Shown: positions 31,905 to 44,897 of the stretch, piece by piece
Numbering within the stretch: position 1 is the first letter of the stretch
How the letters are laid out: each line of letters begins with the position of its first letter
Source of the DNA: Citrobacter youngae
Lineage (GTDB): Bacteria; Pseudomonadota; Gammaproteobacteria; Enterobacterales; Enterobacteriaceae
Direction: 5' to 3'
Length of the DNA: 64,000 nucleotides
Assembly: GCF_003818115.1 (NCBI RefSeq)
Contig: NZ_RPOI01000004.1
Span: forward strand, 1 to 64,000
The notes under the pieces: generated by a model
The model's database searches: none
Told to the model about the DNA's origin: nothing
The model's input: only the letters and a program-made list of their open reading frames with translations
Program-made: the position numbers and the translations under genes

Positions 31905-32984
31905 TTACTGCACGCGCGCCAGCGCCACCGCCTGACCCAATTGCCACACGGCCATCGCGTAGTGGGTACTGTGGTTGTAGCGGGTGATGGTGTAGAAGTT
32001 CGGCAACCCATACCAGTACTGGTAGCCGGTACCGATATCCAGGCGCAGCAGGCTGGCCTGCTGATGATTCCCCAACGACTGCTGCGGCGTCAGGCCCGCG
32101 GCGGCAAGCTGAGAAATGCTGTACTGGGTTTTAAAGCCGTTAGCCAGCCCAGGCGCCTGACCATTTGCCGGAACCGCGACCGTATCGCCTTTCACCCAGC
32201 CGTGACCTTTGAAATAGTTCGCCACGCTACCGATGGCATCAACCGGATCCCACAGGTTAATGTGCCCATCGCCATTGAAATCAACGGCATATTGTTTATA
32301 GGAAGACGGCATAAATTGGCCGTAGCCCATTGCCCCCGCGAAAGAACCTTTCAAATCGAGCGGATCGTCGCTTTCATCTCGCGCCATCAGCAGGAAGGTT
32401 TCCAGTTCACCAGAGAAGTATTCCGCCCGACGAGGATAGTTAAACGACAGCGTCGCCAGCGCATCCAGAATCCGCGTTTTACCCATCACGCGGCCCCAGC
32501 GAGTTTCTACGCCAATAATACCAACGATAATTTCCGGCGGTACGCCGTATACCTGCCACGCGCGGTTCAGCGCATCTTCGTATTGATTCCAGAACGCCAC
32601 GCCGTTTTGCACGTTATCCGGCGTGATGAACTGTTTACGATACCGCAGCCATGCGCCGTTAGGTCCGGCTGGCGGTTGCGTCGTCGGCGCCTGGCGGTCC
32701 ATCAAACGCAATACCGAGTCCAGACGCTTGGCCTGCGACAGGATCTCCTGCAATTGCTGGCGGTCAAAGCCGTGCTTGTTCACCATTTTCTCGATGAACT
32801 GCTGTGCATTCGGATTATTGGCGAAGTCGCCGCTTGTTTGCATGACGTTGTGCTGCGGCTCAAGCAGGAAGCCGCCGGATGGCGTACCCGTAGTCGTTTG
32901 AGTCTCTGAAGGTTTGGGTTTGCTGCTACAGGCAGCAAGCAGTACGAAAAGGGGGAGTAACGCTACGTAACGACGCTTGAACAT
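31905..32984 (-). CDS. mltB: Membrane-bound lytic transglycosylase B
   Basis: Lipoprotein of 359 aa that cleaves the peptidoglycan glycan strand to 1,6-anhydro-muropeptides. The signal peptide ends with lipobox LAAC (Cys19). The catalytic glutamate lies in IGVETRWGRV, and GSFAGAMGYGQFMPSSY is the transglycosylase-fold signature. The ATG at 32984 gives MFKRRYVALLPLF, matching E. coli; the longer frame adds 16 residues that would spoil the signal peptide. Aspartate after +1 is absent, so outer membrane sorting is expected (SSKPKP follows Cys). Confidence 0.95.
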   Translation of the reverse strand: MFKRRYVALLPLFVLLAACSSKPKPSETQTTTGTPSGGFLLEPQHNVMQTSGDFANNPNAQQFIEKMVNKHGFDRQQLQEILSQAKRLDSVLRLMDRQAPTTQPPAGPNGAWLRYRKQFITPDNVQNGVAFWNQYEDALNRAWQVYGVPPEIIVGIIGVETRWGRVMGKTRILDALATLSFNYPRRAEYFSGELETFLLMARDESDDPLDLKGSFAGAMGYGQFMPSSYKQYAVDFNGDGHINLWDPVDAIGSVANYFKGHGWVKGDTVAVPANGQAPGLANGFKTQYSISQLAAAGLTPQQSLGNHQQASLLRLDIGTGYQYWYGLPNFYTITRYNHSTHYAMAVWQLGQAVALARVQ

Positions 32985-33154
32985 GAGACATCCATTAAAC
33001 AAATTCAGCCTGGGGGAAGTATGGTAAAGCATCCTCCGTCATACAAGGAAGCGGTAGTCGCTCTCCTTCACAGAATTTACATCCCCTTTCATCTCTGAGC
33101 CGCACATTTGCGAGCACTCACGCAATAACTTTCAAATTAAAATATTTTACTTTC

Positions 33155-34780
<1,626 letters not shown>

Positions 34781-34793
34781 GAGGCACTCAAAA

Positions 34794-35156
34794 ATGACCG
34801 TGATTTATCAGACCACCATCACCCGTATCGGCCAGAGCGCCCCGGATGCACTCAGCGACCAGATGTTGATTACCTTTCGTGAAGGCGCGCCAGCGGATAT
34901 CGAGGAGTTTTGCTTCATTCATTGCCACGGCGAGCTGAACGGTTCGTTGCAAGCCGGGATCCAGTTTGAACTGGGCCAGCATCACTACCCGGTCACCGCC
35001 GTTGGCAGCGTAGCGGAACAAAATTTACGTGAACTGGGGCATATCACCCTGCGTTTTGACGGACTGAGCGAAGCGGAATTCCCCGGCACCGTACACGTTG
35101 CAGGCCCCGTACCGGACGGTATCGCGCCGGGCTGTATTTTGAAGTTTGTTGCTTAA
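34794..35156 (+). CDS. srlB: Sorbitol PTS EIIA component SrlB
   Basis: Cytoplasmic EIIA of 120 aa that takes phosphate from HPr and passes it to SrlE. The active-site histidine is probably in FCFIHCHGELNG (His43 or His45). Start at MTVIYQTTITRIG; the frame opens 13 codons earlier inside srlE. It stands 13 bases after srlE and 17 bases before srlD, in one operon. Confidence 0.95.
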   Translation: MTVIYQTTITRIGQSAPDALSDQMLITFREGAPADIEEFCFIHCHGELNGSLQAGIQFELGQHHYPVTAVGSVAEQNLRELGHITLRFDGLSEAEFPGTVHVAGPVPDGIAPGCILKFVA

Positions 35157-35173
35157 GATTGAAGGAGATAAAG

Positions 35174-35953
35174 ATGAATCAGGTTGCCGTTGTCATTGGT
35201 GGAGGCCAGACCCTTGGGGCATTCCTTTGCCGTGGGCTTGCGACAGAAGGATACCACGTCGCGGTGGTGGATATTCAAAGTGATAAAGCCGCCAACGTGG
35301 CGCAAGAAATTAACGCCGAGTTTGGCGATGGCACCGCCTACGGTTTTGGCGCAGATGCCACCAGCGAACAGAGCGTGCTGGCGCTATCACGCGGAGTGGA
35401 TGAAATATTTGGCCGTGTCGATCTGCTGGTTTACAGCGCCGGTATCGCTAAAGCCGCATTTATTAGCGATTTTCAGCTTGGGGATTTCGACCGCTCGCTG
35501 CAGGTGAATCTGGTCGGCTACTTCCTCTGCGCACGTGAGTTCTCACGCCTGATGATCCGCGATGGCGTTCAGGGGCGCATTATCCAGATCAACTCCAAAT
35601 CAGGGAAAGTGGGCAGTAAACACAACTCTGGCTATAGCGCGGCAAAATTTGGCGGCGTGGGCTTAACCCAGTCGCTGGCGCTGGATCTGGCGGAATACGG
35701 GATCACCGTGCATTCATTGATGCTCGGCAACCTGCTGAAATCACCGATGTTCCAGTCGTTACTACCGCAATATGCGACCAAGCTTGGCCTTAAGCCAGAC
35801 GAAGTTGAGCAGTACTACATTGATAAGGTTCCACTCAAACGCGGCTGCGATTATCAGGACGTGCTGAACATGCTGCTGTTTTACGCCAGTCCAAAAGCCT
35901 CTTACTGCACCGGGCAGTCCATCAACGTGACCGGCGGTCAGGTGATGTTTTAA
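35174..35953 (+). CDS. srlD: Sorbitol-6-phosphate 2-dehydrogenase SrlD
   Basis: Short-chain dehydrogenase of 259 aa oxidising sorbitol-6-phosphate to fructose-6-phosphate with NAD+. The dinucleotide loop GGGQTLG (about 9-15) and catalytic YSAAK (about 151-155) are clear. Start at MNQVAVVIGG with AAGGAGA upstream, as in E. coli. A REP separates it from gutM, so the two 3' genes may be expressed at a lower level. Confidence 0.96.
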   Translation: MNQVAVVIGGGQTLGAFLCRGLATEGYHVAVVDIQSDKAANVAQEINAEFGDGTAYGFGADATSEQSVLALSRGVDEIFGRVDLLVYSAGIAKAAFISDFQLGDFDRSLQVNLVGYFLCAREFSRLMIRDGVQGRIIQINSKSGKVGSKHNSGYSAAKFGGVGLTQSLALDLAEYGITVHSLMLGNLLKSPMFQSLLPQYATKLGLKPDEVEQYYIDKVPLKRGCDYQDVLNMLLFYASPKASYCTGQSINVTGGQVMF

Positions 35954-35960
35954 TGTTGAA

Positions 35961-35991
35961 TTGCCGGATGGCGGCTACGCTTATCCGGCAA
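35961..35991. repeat. REP between srlD and gutM
   Basis: ttgccggatggcggctacg followed by cttatccggcaa, a textbook REP hairpin inside the srl operon, 7 bases after the srlD stop. Confidence 0.92.
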
Positions 35992-36008
35992 AATCAAAGG
36001 AGTACATT

Positions 36009-36368
36009 ATGGTTTCCGCACTGATTACCGTCGCCGCTATCGCCTGGTGCCTGCAACTGGCGCTCGGTGGCTGGCAAATATCCCGCTTTAATCGGGCTTT
36101 CGATAAGCTCTGCCAACGGGGTCGGGTTGGCGTGGGGCGCTCCGGCGGACGTTTTAAACCCCGCGTGGTGATCGCCATTGCGTTAGATGAGCAGCAGCGG
36201 GTTACCGATACGTTATTTATGAAAGGTCTTACGGTATTCGCCAGACCCGGCAAAATTGCCACAATAATGGGCAAACATCTTGATGAATTACAGCCTGATG
36301 TGATCTTTCCCCATGATCCGCTATCGCAGAATGCACTATCATTAGCGCTTAAACTGAAACATGGGTAA
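36009..36368 (+). CDS. gutM: Sorbitol operon activator GutM (SrlM)
   Basis: 119-residue protein with an N-terminal hydrophobic helix (about 3-22) followed by a basic segment, matching E. coli GutM. It is the activator of the srl operon in E. coli, acting opposite SrlR. The domain that binds DNA is not evident by motif. Start at MVSALITVAAIAW, with AAAGGAG upstream; the earlier in-frame start would translate the REP. Downstream of srlD by 55 bases. Confidence 0.93.
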   Translation: MVSALITVAAIAWCLQLALGGWQISRFNRAFDKLCQRGRVGVGRSGGRFKPRVVIAIALDEQQRVTDTLFMKGLTVFARPGKIATIMGKHLDELQPDVIFPHDPLSQNALSLALKLKHG

Positions 36369-36436
36369 TTTCGTTGTGAATGCTAATAGCTTGCGAAATT
36401 ATCATTTTGCAACCTATAGTCAGGGTAATCACGCCT

Positions 36437-37210
36437 ATGAAACCTCGTCAGCGTCAGGCTGCCATACTGGAGCACCTGCAAAAGCAGGGAAAATGCTCGG
36501 TTGAAGAACTGGCCCACTACTTTGACACCACCGGCACGACCATTCGCAAAGACCTGGTCATTCTGGAAAATGCCGGCACCGTCATTCGTACCTATGGCGG
36601 CGTGGTATTAAATAAAGACGAATCCGACCCGCCAATCGATCACAAAACGCTAATCAACACGCATAAAAAAGAGCGGATTGCCGAAGCCGCCGTCCGTTTT
36701 ATTCACGATGGCGACTCGATTATTCTGGATGCGGGCAGCACCGTACTGCAGATGGTGCCGATGCTCACGCGCTTTAGCAACATCACCGTTATGACCAACA
36801 GCCTGCACATTGTTAACGCCCTTTCGGAGCTGGACAACGAGCAAACCATCCTGATGCCCGGCGGGACCTTTCGCAAAAAATCTGCGTCATTTCACGGTCA
36901 GCTGGCAGAAAACGCCTTTGAGCAGTTCAGCTTTGATAAACTCTTCATGGGCACCGACGGCATTGACCTCAATGCCGGCGTGACCACTTTTAATGAGGTG
37001 TTTAGCGTCAGTAAAGCGATGTGTAATGCCGCTCGCGAAGTGATTCTGATGGCTGACTCGTCAAAATTTGGGCGCAAAAGCCCTAATGTTGTATGCAGTC
37101 TGGAAAGCGTCGACAAGCTGATTACCGATGCGGGTATCGACCCTGCATTTCGTCAGGCGCTGGAAGCAAAAGGGATTGAAGTGATCATAACCGGAGAAAC
37201 CAATGAGTGA
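36437..37210 (+). CDS. srlR: DeoR-family sorbitol repressor SrlR
   Basis: 257-residue repressor. The DeoR helix-turn-helix (about 6-58) contains [23 protein letters not shown], and the sugar-phosphate-sensing domain has [12 protein letters not shown] and the typical GTDGID segment. It represses the srl operon in the absence of sorbitol. The ATG at 36437 matches the E. coli start; the region 36369-36436 holds no other gene. It overlaps gutQ by 8 bases. Confidence 0.95.
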   Translation: MKPRQRQAAILEHLQKQGKCSVEELAHYFDTTGTTIRKDLVILENAGTVIRTYGGVVLNKDESDPPIDHKTLINTHKKERIAEAAVRFIHDGDSIILDAGSTVLQMVPMLTRFSNITVMTNSLHIVNALSELDNEQTILMPGGTFRKKSASFHGQLAENAFEQFSFDKLFMGTDGIDLNAGVTTFNEVFSVSKAMCNAAREVILMADSSKFGRKSPNVVCSLESVDKLITDAGIDPAFRQALEAKGIEVIITGETNE

Positions 37211-38168
37211 TGCACTACTGAACGCGGGCCGTCAGACGTTAATGCTGGAACTACAGGAAGCCAGCCGTTTGCCTGAGCGACTGGGCGATGATTTTGTCCG
37301 CGCTGCCAATACTATCATCCACTGTGAAGGCAAAGTCATTGTCTCCGGGATTGGTAAATCAGGTCATATTGGCAAAAAAATTGCGGCGACCCTCGCCAGT
37401 ACCGGCACGCCTGCCTTTTTTGTGCATCCGGCAGAAGCGCTGCACGGCGACTTAGGCATGATTGAAAGCCGCGATGTCATGCTGTTTATCTCCTACTCCG
37501 GCGGGGCTAAAGAGCTGGATCTCATCATCCCACGCCTGGAAGACAAATCCGTCGCCCTGCTGGCCATGACCGGAAAACCGACCTCACCGTTGGGCCTGGC
37601 CGCCAAAGCCGTGCTGGATATTTCCGTTGAGCGCGAAGCCTGTCCGATGCGCCTGGCGCCGACCTCCAGCACCGTTAACACGCTGATGATGGGCGACGCG
37701 CTGGCCATCGCCGTGATGCAGGCGCGCGGCTTTAACGAGGAAGATTTTGCCCGCTCGCATCCGGCAGGAGCGCTGGGTGCTCGTCTGTTAAATAAAGTGC
37801 ATCATCTGATGCGCCGCGACGATGCCATCCCGCAGGTGACGCTTACCACCAGCGTCATGGAGGCGATGCTGGAACTCAGCCGCACGGGTCTTGGCCTGGT
37901 CGCGGTTTGCGACGACCAGTCACTGGTGAAAGGGGTCTTTACCGACGGCGACCTGCGCCGCTGGCTGGTTGGCGGCGGAGCGCTCAGCACTCAGGTTAGC
38001 GAAGCAATGACCCAGAATGGCATTACGCTGCAGGCGCAGAGCCGCGCGATTGACGCCAAAGAGATCCTGATGAAGCGCAAAATCACCGCCGCACCGGTGG
38101 TAGATGAAAACGGTAAACTCACCGGTGCTATCAACCTGCAGGATTTCTATCAGGCCGGTATTATCTAA
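37203..38168 (+). CDS. gutQ: Arabinose-5-phosphate isomerase GutQ
   Basis: Interconverts ribulose-5-phosphate and arabinose-5-phosphate, the KDO precursor; paralogue of KdsD. 321 aa: a SIS domain (about 35-180, with [23 protein letters not shown] and the TSST loop) and two CBS domains (about 205-320). It ends 4 bases into the convergent norR end, the stop codons overlapping. Last gene of the srl operon. Confidence 0.95.
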   Translation: MSDALLNAGRQTLMLELQEASRLPERLGDDFVRAANTIIHCEGKVIVSGIGKSGHIGKKIAATLASTGTPAFFVHPAEALHGDLGMIESRDVMLFISYSGGAKELDLIIPRLEDKSVALLAMTGKPTSPLGLAAKAVLDISVEREACPMRLAPTSSTVNTLMMGDALAIAVMQARGFNEEDFARSHPAGALGARLLNKVHHLMRRDDAIPQVTLTTSVMEAMLELSRTGLGLVAVCDDQSLVKGVFTDGDLRRWLVGGGALSTQVSEAMTQNGITLQAQSRAIDAKEILMKRKITAAPVVDENGKLTGAINLQDFYQAGII

Positions 38169-39685
38169 TCTTTCAGCCCCAGACGCTTCGCCAGCCGGTG
38201 CAGGTTGGCGACGTCTGTTTCCAGCGCCCGCGCACTTGCCGCCCAACTATGGTTATTTTGCGCCAGTGCCCGGCGGATCATCTCCCGCTGGAACGACTCT
38301 GTTGCTTCACGCAGGTTGTGATGCTGTGGGGTCTCCGCAACAACTTCCGCCACCTGCGGAACCGGGCCTTCATCCTGCAGGGCAAAATGCTGCGCCTCCA
38401 GTACCACTTCATCCCCTGCCCTGGTCGCCCTTGCCAGAACCACCGCCCGGTGAATGGCATGTTCCAGTTCACGCACGTTCCCGGGCCAGGCGTAGCTCAA
38501 CAGATGACTACGCGCACCGGGGCTTAACACCACGCGGGACAGTCCCAGCCGCAGCCGACATTGCTCGCAAAAATAGCCGGCCAGCAGCACCACGTCTTCG
38601 CCGCGTTCACGAAGAGGCGGTACAGAAAGGGGAAAGACGCTCAGACGGTGGAACAAATCCGCACGGAAATTCCCGGCCAACACCTCTTCGCGTAAATCAC
38701 GGTTCGTCGCCGCCAGCACTCGCACATTCACACGCAAGCTGCGATCGTCACCCACGCGCTGAATATCGCCGTACTGCAATACGCGCAGCAGCTTCGCCTG
38801 TAGCGCCAGCGAGAGTTCACCTATCTCATCGAGAAACAGCGTCCCATTGTCGGCCATTTCAAACTTACCGCTACGATTGCTGATAGCCCCGGTAAACGCG
38901 CCTTTTACGTGACCAAACAGTTCGCTTTCCGCTACGCTTTCCGGCAACGCCGCGCAGTTCAGATACACCAGTGGATTCACCGCGCGCGGCGAACCTTCAT
39001 GGATAGCTTTAGCCACCAGCTCCTTCCCGGTCCCTGTTTCGCCGCTAATCAGCACGTTGAGATCGGACCCCGCCACAATCTCAATCTCTTTTTTCAACTG
39101 CATCATATTGGGCGACAGGCCAATCATCTGGGTTTCCGTCACCTGCTCGAAAGCCGTCGACGAACCTGGCAGCATATTCTGGCTTTCCAGCTGTTCAATC
39201 AGCAACGCATTGCTCAATGCGCCAGCCGCCAGCGCGGCAATCAGCCTAAGCTCCTCATCGCTGAAAACATCGAACTGATCGGGCTCCATGCCATCCAGGG
39301 TTAACGCACCAATCAAATTTTGACCGGCGAACAACGGCAGCCCAATACAGGCATGCACCTTCAGACTCTCCTGCCCCGGAATCAGACCATCATACGGGTC
39401 TGGCAAATCGCTGTCGGCAGGAAAACGTACCACGTCCCCGGCGCGGGCAATCGCCTCCAGACGCGGATGCCCTTCCAGAGTAAAGCGTCTGCCGAGAACA
39501 TCCTGCGCCAGCCCATCGATCGCCAGCGGAATAAACTGTCGCGACTCGTAGCGCAGCAGTGCCGACGCGTCGCACTCCAGCACCTGACGCAAGGTGGTTA
39601 TCAGTCGTTGAAAACGGTCCTGATGCCCAATACCGCTTTGTAATTCAATGGCGATGCCCGCCAGCACGTCTACGGAAAAGCTCAT
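38165..39685 (-). CDS. norR: NO-responsive sigma-54 activator NorR
   Basis: Bacterial enhancer-binding protein of 506 aa. The N-terminal GAF domain (about 1-175) holds the mononuclear iron that binds NO. The AAA+ domain follows with Walker A GETGTGKE and sigma-54 loop GAFTGA, and a Fis-type HTH ends the protein ([15 protein letters not shown]). Start at [12 protein letters not shown], not the longer frame that covers the operator. It is divergent from norVW and binds three sites in the gap. Confidence 0.96.
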   Translation of the reverse strand: MSFSVDVLAGIAIELQSGIGHQDRFQRLITTLRQVLECDASALLRYESRQFIPLAIDGLAQDVLGRRFTLEGHPRLEAIARAGDVVRFPADSDLPDPYDGLIPGQESLKVHACIGLPLFAGQNLIGALTLDGMEPDQFDVFSDEELRLIAALAAGALSNALLIEQLESQNMLPGSSTAFEQVTETQMIGLSPNMMQLKKEIEIVAGSDLNVLISGETGTGKELVAKAIHEGSPRAVNPLVYLNCAALPESVAESELFGHVKGAFTGAISNRSGKFEMADNGTLFLDEIGELSLALQAKLLRVLQYGDIQRVGDDRSLRVNVRVLAATNRDLREEVLAGNFRADLFHRLSVFPLSVPPLRERGEDVVLLAGYFCEQCRLRLGLSRVVLSPGARSHLLSYAWPGNVRELEHAIHRAVVLARATRAGDEVVLEAQHFALQDEGPVPQVAEVVAETPQHHNLREATESFQREMIRRALAQNNHSWAASARALETDVANLHRLAKRLGLKD

Positions 39686-39697
39686 GGCTACCTCATT

Positions 39698-39753
39698 GTC
39701 ATTTTGACAATTCATATTGTCATATTGACAATAAAACATATAGTCATTTTGAC
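39698..39753. promoter_or_regulatory. Three NorR binding sites
   Basis: gtcattttgac (39698-39708), gtcatattgac (39719-39729) and gtcattttgac (39743-39753), each fitting the NorR site GT-N7-AC. The centres are 21 and 24 bases apart, as for the three sites that nucleate the NorR hexamer in E. coli. Confidence 0.93.
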
Positions 39754-39810
39754 TACCACCTTATAGGTGGAAAAACAACTAATCCTTTAAAATCAAATAA
39801 ATAAAAAGTT

Positions 39811-39824
39811 GGCACGCAACCTGC
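39811..39824 (+). promoter_or_regulatory. Sigma-54 promoter of norVW
   Basis: GG at 39811-39812 and GC at 39823-39824 with exactly 10 bases between (ggcacgcaacctgc), about 50 bases before norV. It lies 58 bases downstream of the last NorR site, a usual distance for looping. Confidence 0.92.
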
Positions 39825-39873
39825 AATTAGCAAAATATCTTTTTTGAAAAACGCTGAATTAATTGAGGTTGTT

Positions 39874-41322
39874 ATGTCTATTCTGGTTAAAAATAACATT
39901 CATTGGGTTGGCCAACGTGACTGGGAAGTGCGTGATTTCCACGGAACTGAATACAAAACGCTGCGCGGCAGCAGCTACAACAGCTATCTCATCCGTGAAG
40001 AAAAAAATGTCCTGATCGATACAGTAGACCACAAGTTTAGCCGTGAATTCGTGCAGAACCTGCGCAGTGAAATTGACCTCGCGGATATCGACTACATCAT
40101 CATTAACCATGCAGAAGAAGACCACGCCGGGGCGCTGACCGAGCTGATGTCCTGCATCCCGGACACGCCGATTTACTGCACAGCCAACGCCATTGACTCT
40201 ATCAACGGGCACCACCATCACCCGGAATGGAACTTTAACGTGGTGAAAACCGGTGATTCGCTGGACATTGGTAACGGCAAGCAGCTGATCTTCGTTGAAA
40301 CGCCGATGCTGCACTGGCCGGACAGTATGATGACCTACATGACCGGCGATGCGGTGCTGTTCAGTAACGACGCCTTCGGTCAGCACTACTGCGACGAACG
40401 TCTGTTTAACGACGAAGTTGACCAGACTGAACTGTTCGAACAGTGCCAGCGTTACTACGCCAACATCCTGACGCCATTCAGCCGTCTGGTTACACCGAAA
40501 ATTACTGAGATCCTCGGCTTCAACCTGCCGGTCGATATGATTGCCACTTCCCATGGCGTGGTATGGCGCGACAACCCGACACAAATCGTTGAGCTGTACC
40601 TGAAATGGGCGGCGGATTATCAGGAAGACCGCATCACCATTTTCTACGACACTATGTCCAACAACACCCGCATGATGGCGGACGCGATTGCCCAGGGCAT
40701 CAACGAAGTTGACCCGAATGTAGCGGTGAAAATCTTTAACGTCGCCCGTAGCGACAAAAACGAAGTTCTGACCAACGTCTTCCGCTCTAAAGGCGTGCTG
40801 GTCGGGACTTCCACAATGAACAACGTGATGATGCCGAAAATCGCCGGTCTGGTGGAAGAGATGACCGGCCTGCGTTTTCGTAACAAGCGTGCCAGCGCCT
40901 TTGGTTCACACGGCTGGAGCGGCGGTGCAGTAGACCGTTTGTCCACGCGTTTGCAGGATGCAGGTTTCGAAATGTCGCTGAGCCTGAAAGCGAAATGGCG
41001 TCCGGACCAGGATGCACTGGAACTGTGCCGCCAGCACGGCCGTGAAATCGCGCGTCAGTGGGCGCTGGCTCCATTGCCGGAAACAACTGTGAAAGCCGTC
41101 GCCCAGGAAGAAGCCTGTGCGTGTGCCGCTGCGGCTGCCGCCGATCTTGGTCCAAGCATGCAGTGCAGCGTGTGCCAGTGGATTTACGACCCAGCAAAAG
41201 GTGAACCGTTGCAGGACGTTGCACCGGGTACGCCGTGGAGCGACGTGCCGGATAACTTCCTGTGCCCGGAATGTTCATTAGGTAAAGACGTCTTCGACGT
41301 ACTGGCAACGGAGGCAAAATGA
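39874..41322 (+). CDS. norV: Flavorubredoxin nitric oxide reductase NorV
   Basis: Reduces NO to N2O anaerobically, 482 aa. The N-terminal metallo-beta-lactamase-like domain carries the diiron ligands HAEEDH (His79, Glu81, Asp83, His84) and later His/Asp ligands. A flavodoxin domain (about 250-395, [16 protein letters not shown]) is followed by an alanine- and cysteine-rich linker ([15 protein letters not shown]) and a C-terminal rubredoxin (CSVC...CPEC). The linker is a little longer than in K-12. SD GAGG precedes ATG at 39874. Overlaps norW by 4 bases. Confidence 0.96.
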   Translation: MSILVKNNIHWVGQRDWEVRDFHGTEYKTLRGSSYNSYLIREEKNVLIDTVDHKFSREFVQNLRSEIDLADIDYIIINHAEEDHAGALTELMSCIPDTPIYCTANAIDSINGHHHHPEWNFNVVKTGDSLDIGNGKQLIFVETPMLHWPDSMMTYMTGDAVLFSNDAFGQHYCDERLFNDEVDQTELFEQCQRYYANILTPFSRLVTPKITEILGFNLPVDMIATSHGVVWRDNPTQIVELYLKWAADYQEDRITIFYDTMSNNTRMMADAIAQGINEVDPNVAVKIFNVARSDKNEVLTNVFRSKGVLVGTSTMNNVMMPKIAGLVEEMTGLRFRNKRASAFGSHGWSGGAVDRLSTRLQDAGFEMSLSLKAKWRPDQDALELCRQHGREIARQWALAPLPETTVKAVAQEEACACAAAAAADLGPSMQCSVCQWIYDPAKGEPLQDVAPGTPWSDVPDNFLCPECSLGKDVFDVLATEAK

Positions 41323-42452
41323 GCCACGGCATTGTCATTATTGGTTCGGGCTTCGCCGCCCGCCAGTTAGTCAAAAATATCCGTAAGCAGGATGCGAATG
41401 TTCCGCTGACCTTAATTGCCGCGGACAGCATGGATGAGTACAACAAGCCCGATCTCAGCCACGTTATCAGTCAGTCACAGCGTGCAGACGACCTCACCCG
41501 CCAGTCGGCGGGTGAGTTTGCCGAACAGTTTAATTTGCGCCTGTTCCCACATACCTGGGTAACCGACATCGACGCCGATGCCCACGTAGTGAAAAGTCAG
41601 GACAAGCAGTGGCAGTACGAAAAACTGGTGCTGGCAACGGGGGCTTCAGCCTTTGTACCTCCGGTTAGCGGGCGTGAGTTAATGCTTACATTGAACAGCC
41701 AACAAGAGTACCGCGCCTGTGAAACGCAGCTGCGTGACGCCCGGCGGGTACTGATTGTTGGCGGTGGCCTGATTGGTAGCGAACTGGCGATGGATTTCTG
41801 TCGTGCAAGTAAAGCGGTGACGCTTATCGACAACGCCGCCAGCATTCTGGCCTCGCTGATGCCGCCGGAAGTCAGCAGTCGCTTACAGCATCATCTGACC
41901 GATATGGGTGTCCATCTGCTGCTGAAATCACAGCTTCAGAGTCTGGAGAAAACCAGCACCGGTATTCGCGCCACGCTCGATCGTAGCCGCAACGTCGAAG
42001 TCGATGCGGTGATTGCCGCCACCGGCCTGCGCCCGGAAACCGCACTGGCGCGTCGCGCCGGATTGAACATCAATCGTGGCGTCTGCGTCGACAGCTACCT
42101 GCAGACCAGCCACCCGGACATTTATGCCCTCGGCGACTGTGCGGAGATTAACGGTCAGGTGCTCCCGTTCCTGCAGCCGATTCAGCTGAGCGCCATGTAT
42201 CTGGCGAAAAACCTGCTCGGCGGCAATGCGCCATTGAAACTGCCAGCCATGCTGGTAAAAGTCAAAACGCCAGAACTGCCTTTGCATTTGGCCGGGGAAA
42301 CCCAGCGCCGCGATCTAAACTGGCACATCGCCGCCGAAGCACAGGGGATGGTCGCCAGAGGGATGAACGACGAAGGCCAGCTGTGTGCGTTTGTCGTCAG
42401 TGAAGACCGCATGAAAGAGGCCTTTGCGCTGCTGAAAACGTTGCCCGTGTAA
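41319..42452 (+). CDS. norW: NADH:flavorubredoxin reductase NorW
   Basis: FAD-dependent oxidoreductase of 377 aa that passes electrons from NADH to NorV. Two dinucleotide-binding folds are evident: [12 protein letters not shown] (about 6-17, FAD) and [18 protein letters not shown] (about 143-160, NADH). A late [10 protein letters not shown] motif closes the FAD site. Start ATG overlaps the norV stop. Followed by two terminators, then the convergent hypF. Confidence 0.96.
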   Translation: MSHGIVIIGSGFAARQLVKNIRKQDANVPLTLIAADSMDEYNKPDLSHVISQSQRADDLTRQSAGEFAEQFNLRLFPHTWVTDIDADAHVVKSQDKQWQYEKLVLATGASAFVPPVSGRELMLTLNSQQEYRACETQLRDARRVLIVGGGLIGSELAMDFCRASKAVTLIDNAASILASLMPPEVSSRLQHHLTDMGVHLLLKSQLQSLEKTSTGIRATLDRSRNVEVDAVIAATGLRPETALARRAGLNINRGVCVDSYLQTSHPDIYALGDCAEINGQVLPFLQPIQLSAMYLAKNLLGGNAPLKLPAMLVKVKTPELPLHLAGETQRRDLNWHIAAEAQGMVARGMNDEGQLCAFVVSEDRMKEAFALLKTLPV

Positions 42453-42485
42453 GTCCAGAGTACCGTTGCTTGATTTATTAACCTC

Positions 42486-42570
42486 ACGCACATGGATGTG
42501 CGTTGCCACTTGTCGGTATGCCCCGACATGTTTTTCTTGCCCCGCCAGTCCCGGGGCTTTTTTTATTTTT
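42486..42570 (+). terminator. Tandem terminators after norVW
   Basis: Three structures in 85 bases: the inverted repeat acgcacat / atgtgcgt (42486-42503), the stem tgtcgg/ccgaca with tgtttttctt (42511-42538), and gccccg/cggggc with tttttttattttt (42539-42570). The last T-run contains the hypF stop codon (42563-42565), so both strands share the spot. Confidence 0.85.
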
Positions 42571-44803
42571 GCGTCAACACCCGCGCCGCAGCAATCACGC
42601 CCTGCCCCAATGACAGCCCGCCGTCGCCCGCCGGTAAACGCTGCGGGAACAATAAGGTAAAATCACGCAGATAAAACGCCAGCCGGGATGACAGCAAGCG
42701 GTTATGCATCACGCCACCGCTGAATACTAACGTTTTAATTCCGCACGCTTCGGCCTGCTCACGCATCAGCGTGGCAAAACCACACGCCAGCGCGTCGTGA
42801 AACGCCCACGCTCTTTCTGCAGGGTCGGTCTGCCAGGTCAGCCATTGCTGCCAAAAAATCGCTAAGTCCAGTTGATTGCCATTAAGCGGCACCGTAACAG
42901 GGTGATCAACGCCTGCACACTGCGATGCCAGCGCCTCCAGCGCGCAGGCCGCCTCACCTTCATAACTCAACGATTCCGGCGCACAATGCAACGCGGCGGC
43001 AACCGCATCAAACAAGCGCCCACACGACGATGCCAGCGGGGCATTGATTCCCCGCTCGATGGCGCGCGCCAGTACGTTCCAGTTTTGATGCTGTAGCCCC
43101 GATGTTTCCGGGTAACGCTGCCAGTCAGGAACAAAACGCAGGCACTGCGCGAGCAAATTGCGCCATGGCTGTTTTGCCGCTAAATCGCCGCCCGCCAGCG
43201 CTACCGCCGGTAAGCCGCCAAGGTGTTCGCATTCACGGTAGTTGACCCGCAGACATTCGCCGCCCCACAGCACGCCATTTTCCCCCATGCCGATGCCATC
43301 CAGCGTCAGGGCAATCACATCGCCGCCGTCGAGCGGCCAGCCGTGCTCGGCCAGGCATGCCGCAGCATGCGCATGATGATGCAGCACCGTTTCGGTTGGC
43401 AGATTCATCTCGCTGGCCCACTGGCTGGAAACATAGCCAGGGTGCGCATCATGCACGATACGCTGCGGCGTAAAGTCATAAATGTTCTGGATCAGACGTA
43501 ACGCATCACGCCACTGCTGCTGAATGCCGTCATCACTGAGATCGCCTAAATGCTGGCTGATAACCGCCTGTTCGCCGCGCACCAGGCAGAAAGTATTTTT
43601 CAGATCCGCGCCTAAGCACAGCATCGGCGGCACGTCACGAAACCCCGGCGGCAGTGCTATCGCATCCGGCACGTAACCCCGGGAGCGGCGCAGTATTTCC
43701 CCGCTTTGACGCACCACGGAGTCATCCATGCGCTGCACAATTTCGCGGTTATGCAGCAGGAAACCATCAGCAATCGCACTTAAATCTTCCAGCGCCTGGG
43801 CGTTGGTAATGGCCGGAGGCCTGCCGCTGAGATTGCCGGAGGTCATCACCAGTGGACAATTCATCTCTTGTAAGAGCAAATGCTGCAACGGATTCGCGGG
43901 CAGCATAACGCCTACTTCCGTTAACCCTGGCGCAATGCCCTCGCTCAATGCAGCGACATAGCGTTTCTGCATCAGCACGATTGGCGCGGCAGGGGTTGTC
44001 AGCAAATGACGTGCGGGTTCAGGTAATCCGTCATCAGCAGGCAGCATTACCGCCAGCGGTTTCGCCGGACGGTGTTTACGCAGCCTGAGCAGTGCGACGG
44101 CGTCATCATTGCGCGCATCGCACACCAGATGAAAGCCGCCAATGCCTTTCACGGCCACAATGCCGCCCGCTTTCAGCTGTGCCACCGCCGCCTGCAGGGC
44201 GTCTTCTTTTTCAGCCCGCACGTCAGTACTGATCCATTCCAGATGCGGGCCGCATGCCGGACAGGCAACAGGCTGGGCATGGAAGCGACGGTCATACGGG
44301 TCACGATACTCTTTGTCGCATTGCGCACAGAGTGGGAACGACGCCATCACGGTCAACGGACGGTCATACGGCATGGCGCGGATAATGGTAAAACGTGGGC
44401 CGCAGTGGGTGCAGTTGATAAAGGGATAACGATAGCGGCGTTCGCCGGGAGTGTTCATTTCAATCAGACATTCGGGGCAGGTCGCGGCGTCCGGGACGAT
44501 TTGCGTATTCATCGTACCGCCAGCACTTTGACGAATCGAGAAGTCAGCAGGTTGCTGCGTCCAGGCGAATGCTTCGCTCTCAACGCTGTCAATGCGCGCC
44601 AGCGGTGGGCAGTGTTGATGTAACTGCGCAATAAACTCCGCCGGATCTTCCTGCAAGCGCACAACCACACCGTCACCGTCGTTACACACGTCGCCATGCA
44701 GCTGTAACCGTTGCGCCAGTTGCCAGACGTAGGGGCGAAATCCGACGCCCTGTACCTTGCCGCGAATACGCAACTGTACGCCGGAGGGGGTGTTTATTGT
44801 CAT
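42563..44803 (-). CDS. hypF: Carbamoyltransferase HypF, hydrogenase cyanide ligand synthesis
   Basis: 746 aa. Activates carbamoyl phosphate and transfers the carbamoyl group to HypE. Domains in order: acylphosphatase-like (about 8-95, [13 protein letters not shown]), two zinc fingers (about 105-195, CPEC...CTHCGPRF and CAQC...CPACGPH), YrdC-like (about 200-380, with [11 protein letters not shown]) and a Kae1-like carbamoyltransferase domain (about 390-746) with [13 protein letters not shown] and [11 protein letters not shown]. Downstream of hydN in the same operon, a REP between. Confidence 0.96.
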   Translation of the reverse strand: MTINTPSGVQLRIRGKVQGVGFRPYVWQLAQRLQLHGDVCNDGDGVVVRLQEDPAEFIAQLHQHCPPLARIDSVESEAFAWTQQPADFSIRQSAGGTMNTQIVPDAATCPECLIEMNTPGERRYRYPFINCTHCGPRFTIIRAMPYDRPLTVMASFPLCAQCDKEYRDPYDRRFHAQPVACPACGPHLEWISTDVRAEKEDALQAAVAQLKAGGIVAVKGIGGFHLVCDARNDDAVALLRLRKHRPAKPLAVMLPADDGLPEPARHLLTTPAAPIVLMQKRYVAALSEGIAPGLTEVGVMLPANPLQHLLLQEMNCPLVMTSGNLSGRPPAITNAQALEDLSAIADGFLLHNREIVQRMDDSVVRQSGEILRRSRGYVPDAIALPPGFRDVPPMLCLGADLKNTFCLVRGEQAVISQHLGDLSDDGIQQQWRDALRLIQNIYDFTPQRIVHDAHPGYVSSQWASEMNLPTETVLHHHAHAAACLAEHGWPLDGGDVIALTLDGIGMGENGVLWGGECLRVNYRECEHLGGLPAVALAGGDLAAKQPWRNLLAQCLRFVPDWQRYPETSGLQHQNWNVLARAIERGINAPLASSCGRLFDAVAAALHCAPESLSYEGEAACALEALASQCAGVDHPVTVPLNGNQLDLAIFWQQWLTWQTDPAERAWAFHDALACGFATLMREQAEACGIKTLVFSGGVMHNRLLSSRLAFYLRDFTLLFPQRLPAGDGGLSLGQGVIAAARVLTQK

Positions 44804-44842
44804 GATGAATTCCCGCGGTATTGTATCCCTGAAATATCCATT

Positions 44843-44872
44843 TGCCGGATGGCGGTTTCGCCTTATCCGGCA
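44843..44872. repeat. REP between hydN and hypF
   Basis: tgccggatggcggtttcgc followed by cttatccggca, a perfect-ended REP hairpin, 25 bases before the hydN stop and 40 bases upstream of hypF. Confidence 0.92.
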
Positions 44873-44897
44873 TGTATTTTACGCGGATTTTCAGATA

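Noticed and set aside
35961-36368. gutM start at 35961
   Set aside because: The extra 16 residues would be encoded by the REP; the start at 36009 has an SD and matches the homologue.
38104-38883. 259-codon plus-strand frame opposite norR
   Set aside because: Proline- and arginine-rich translation with no domain; it is antisense to the well-conserved AAA+ domain of NorR.
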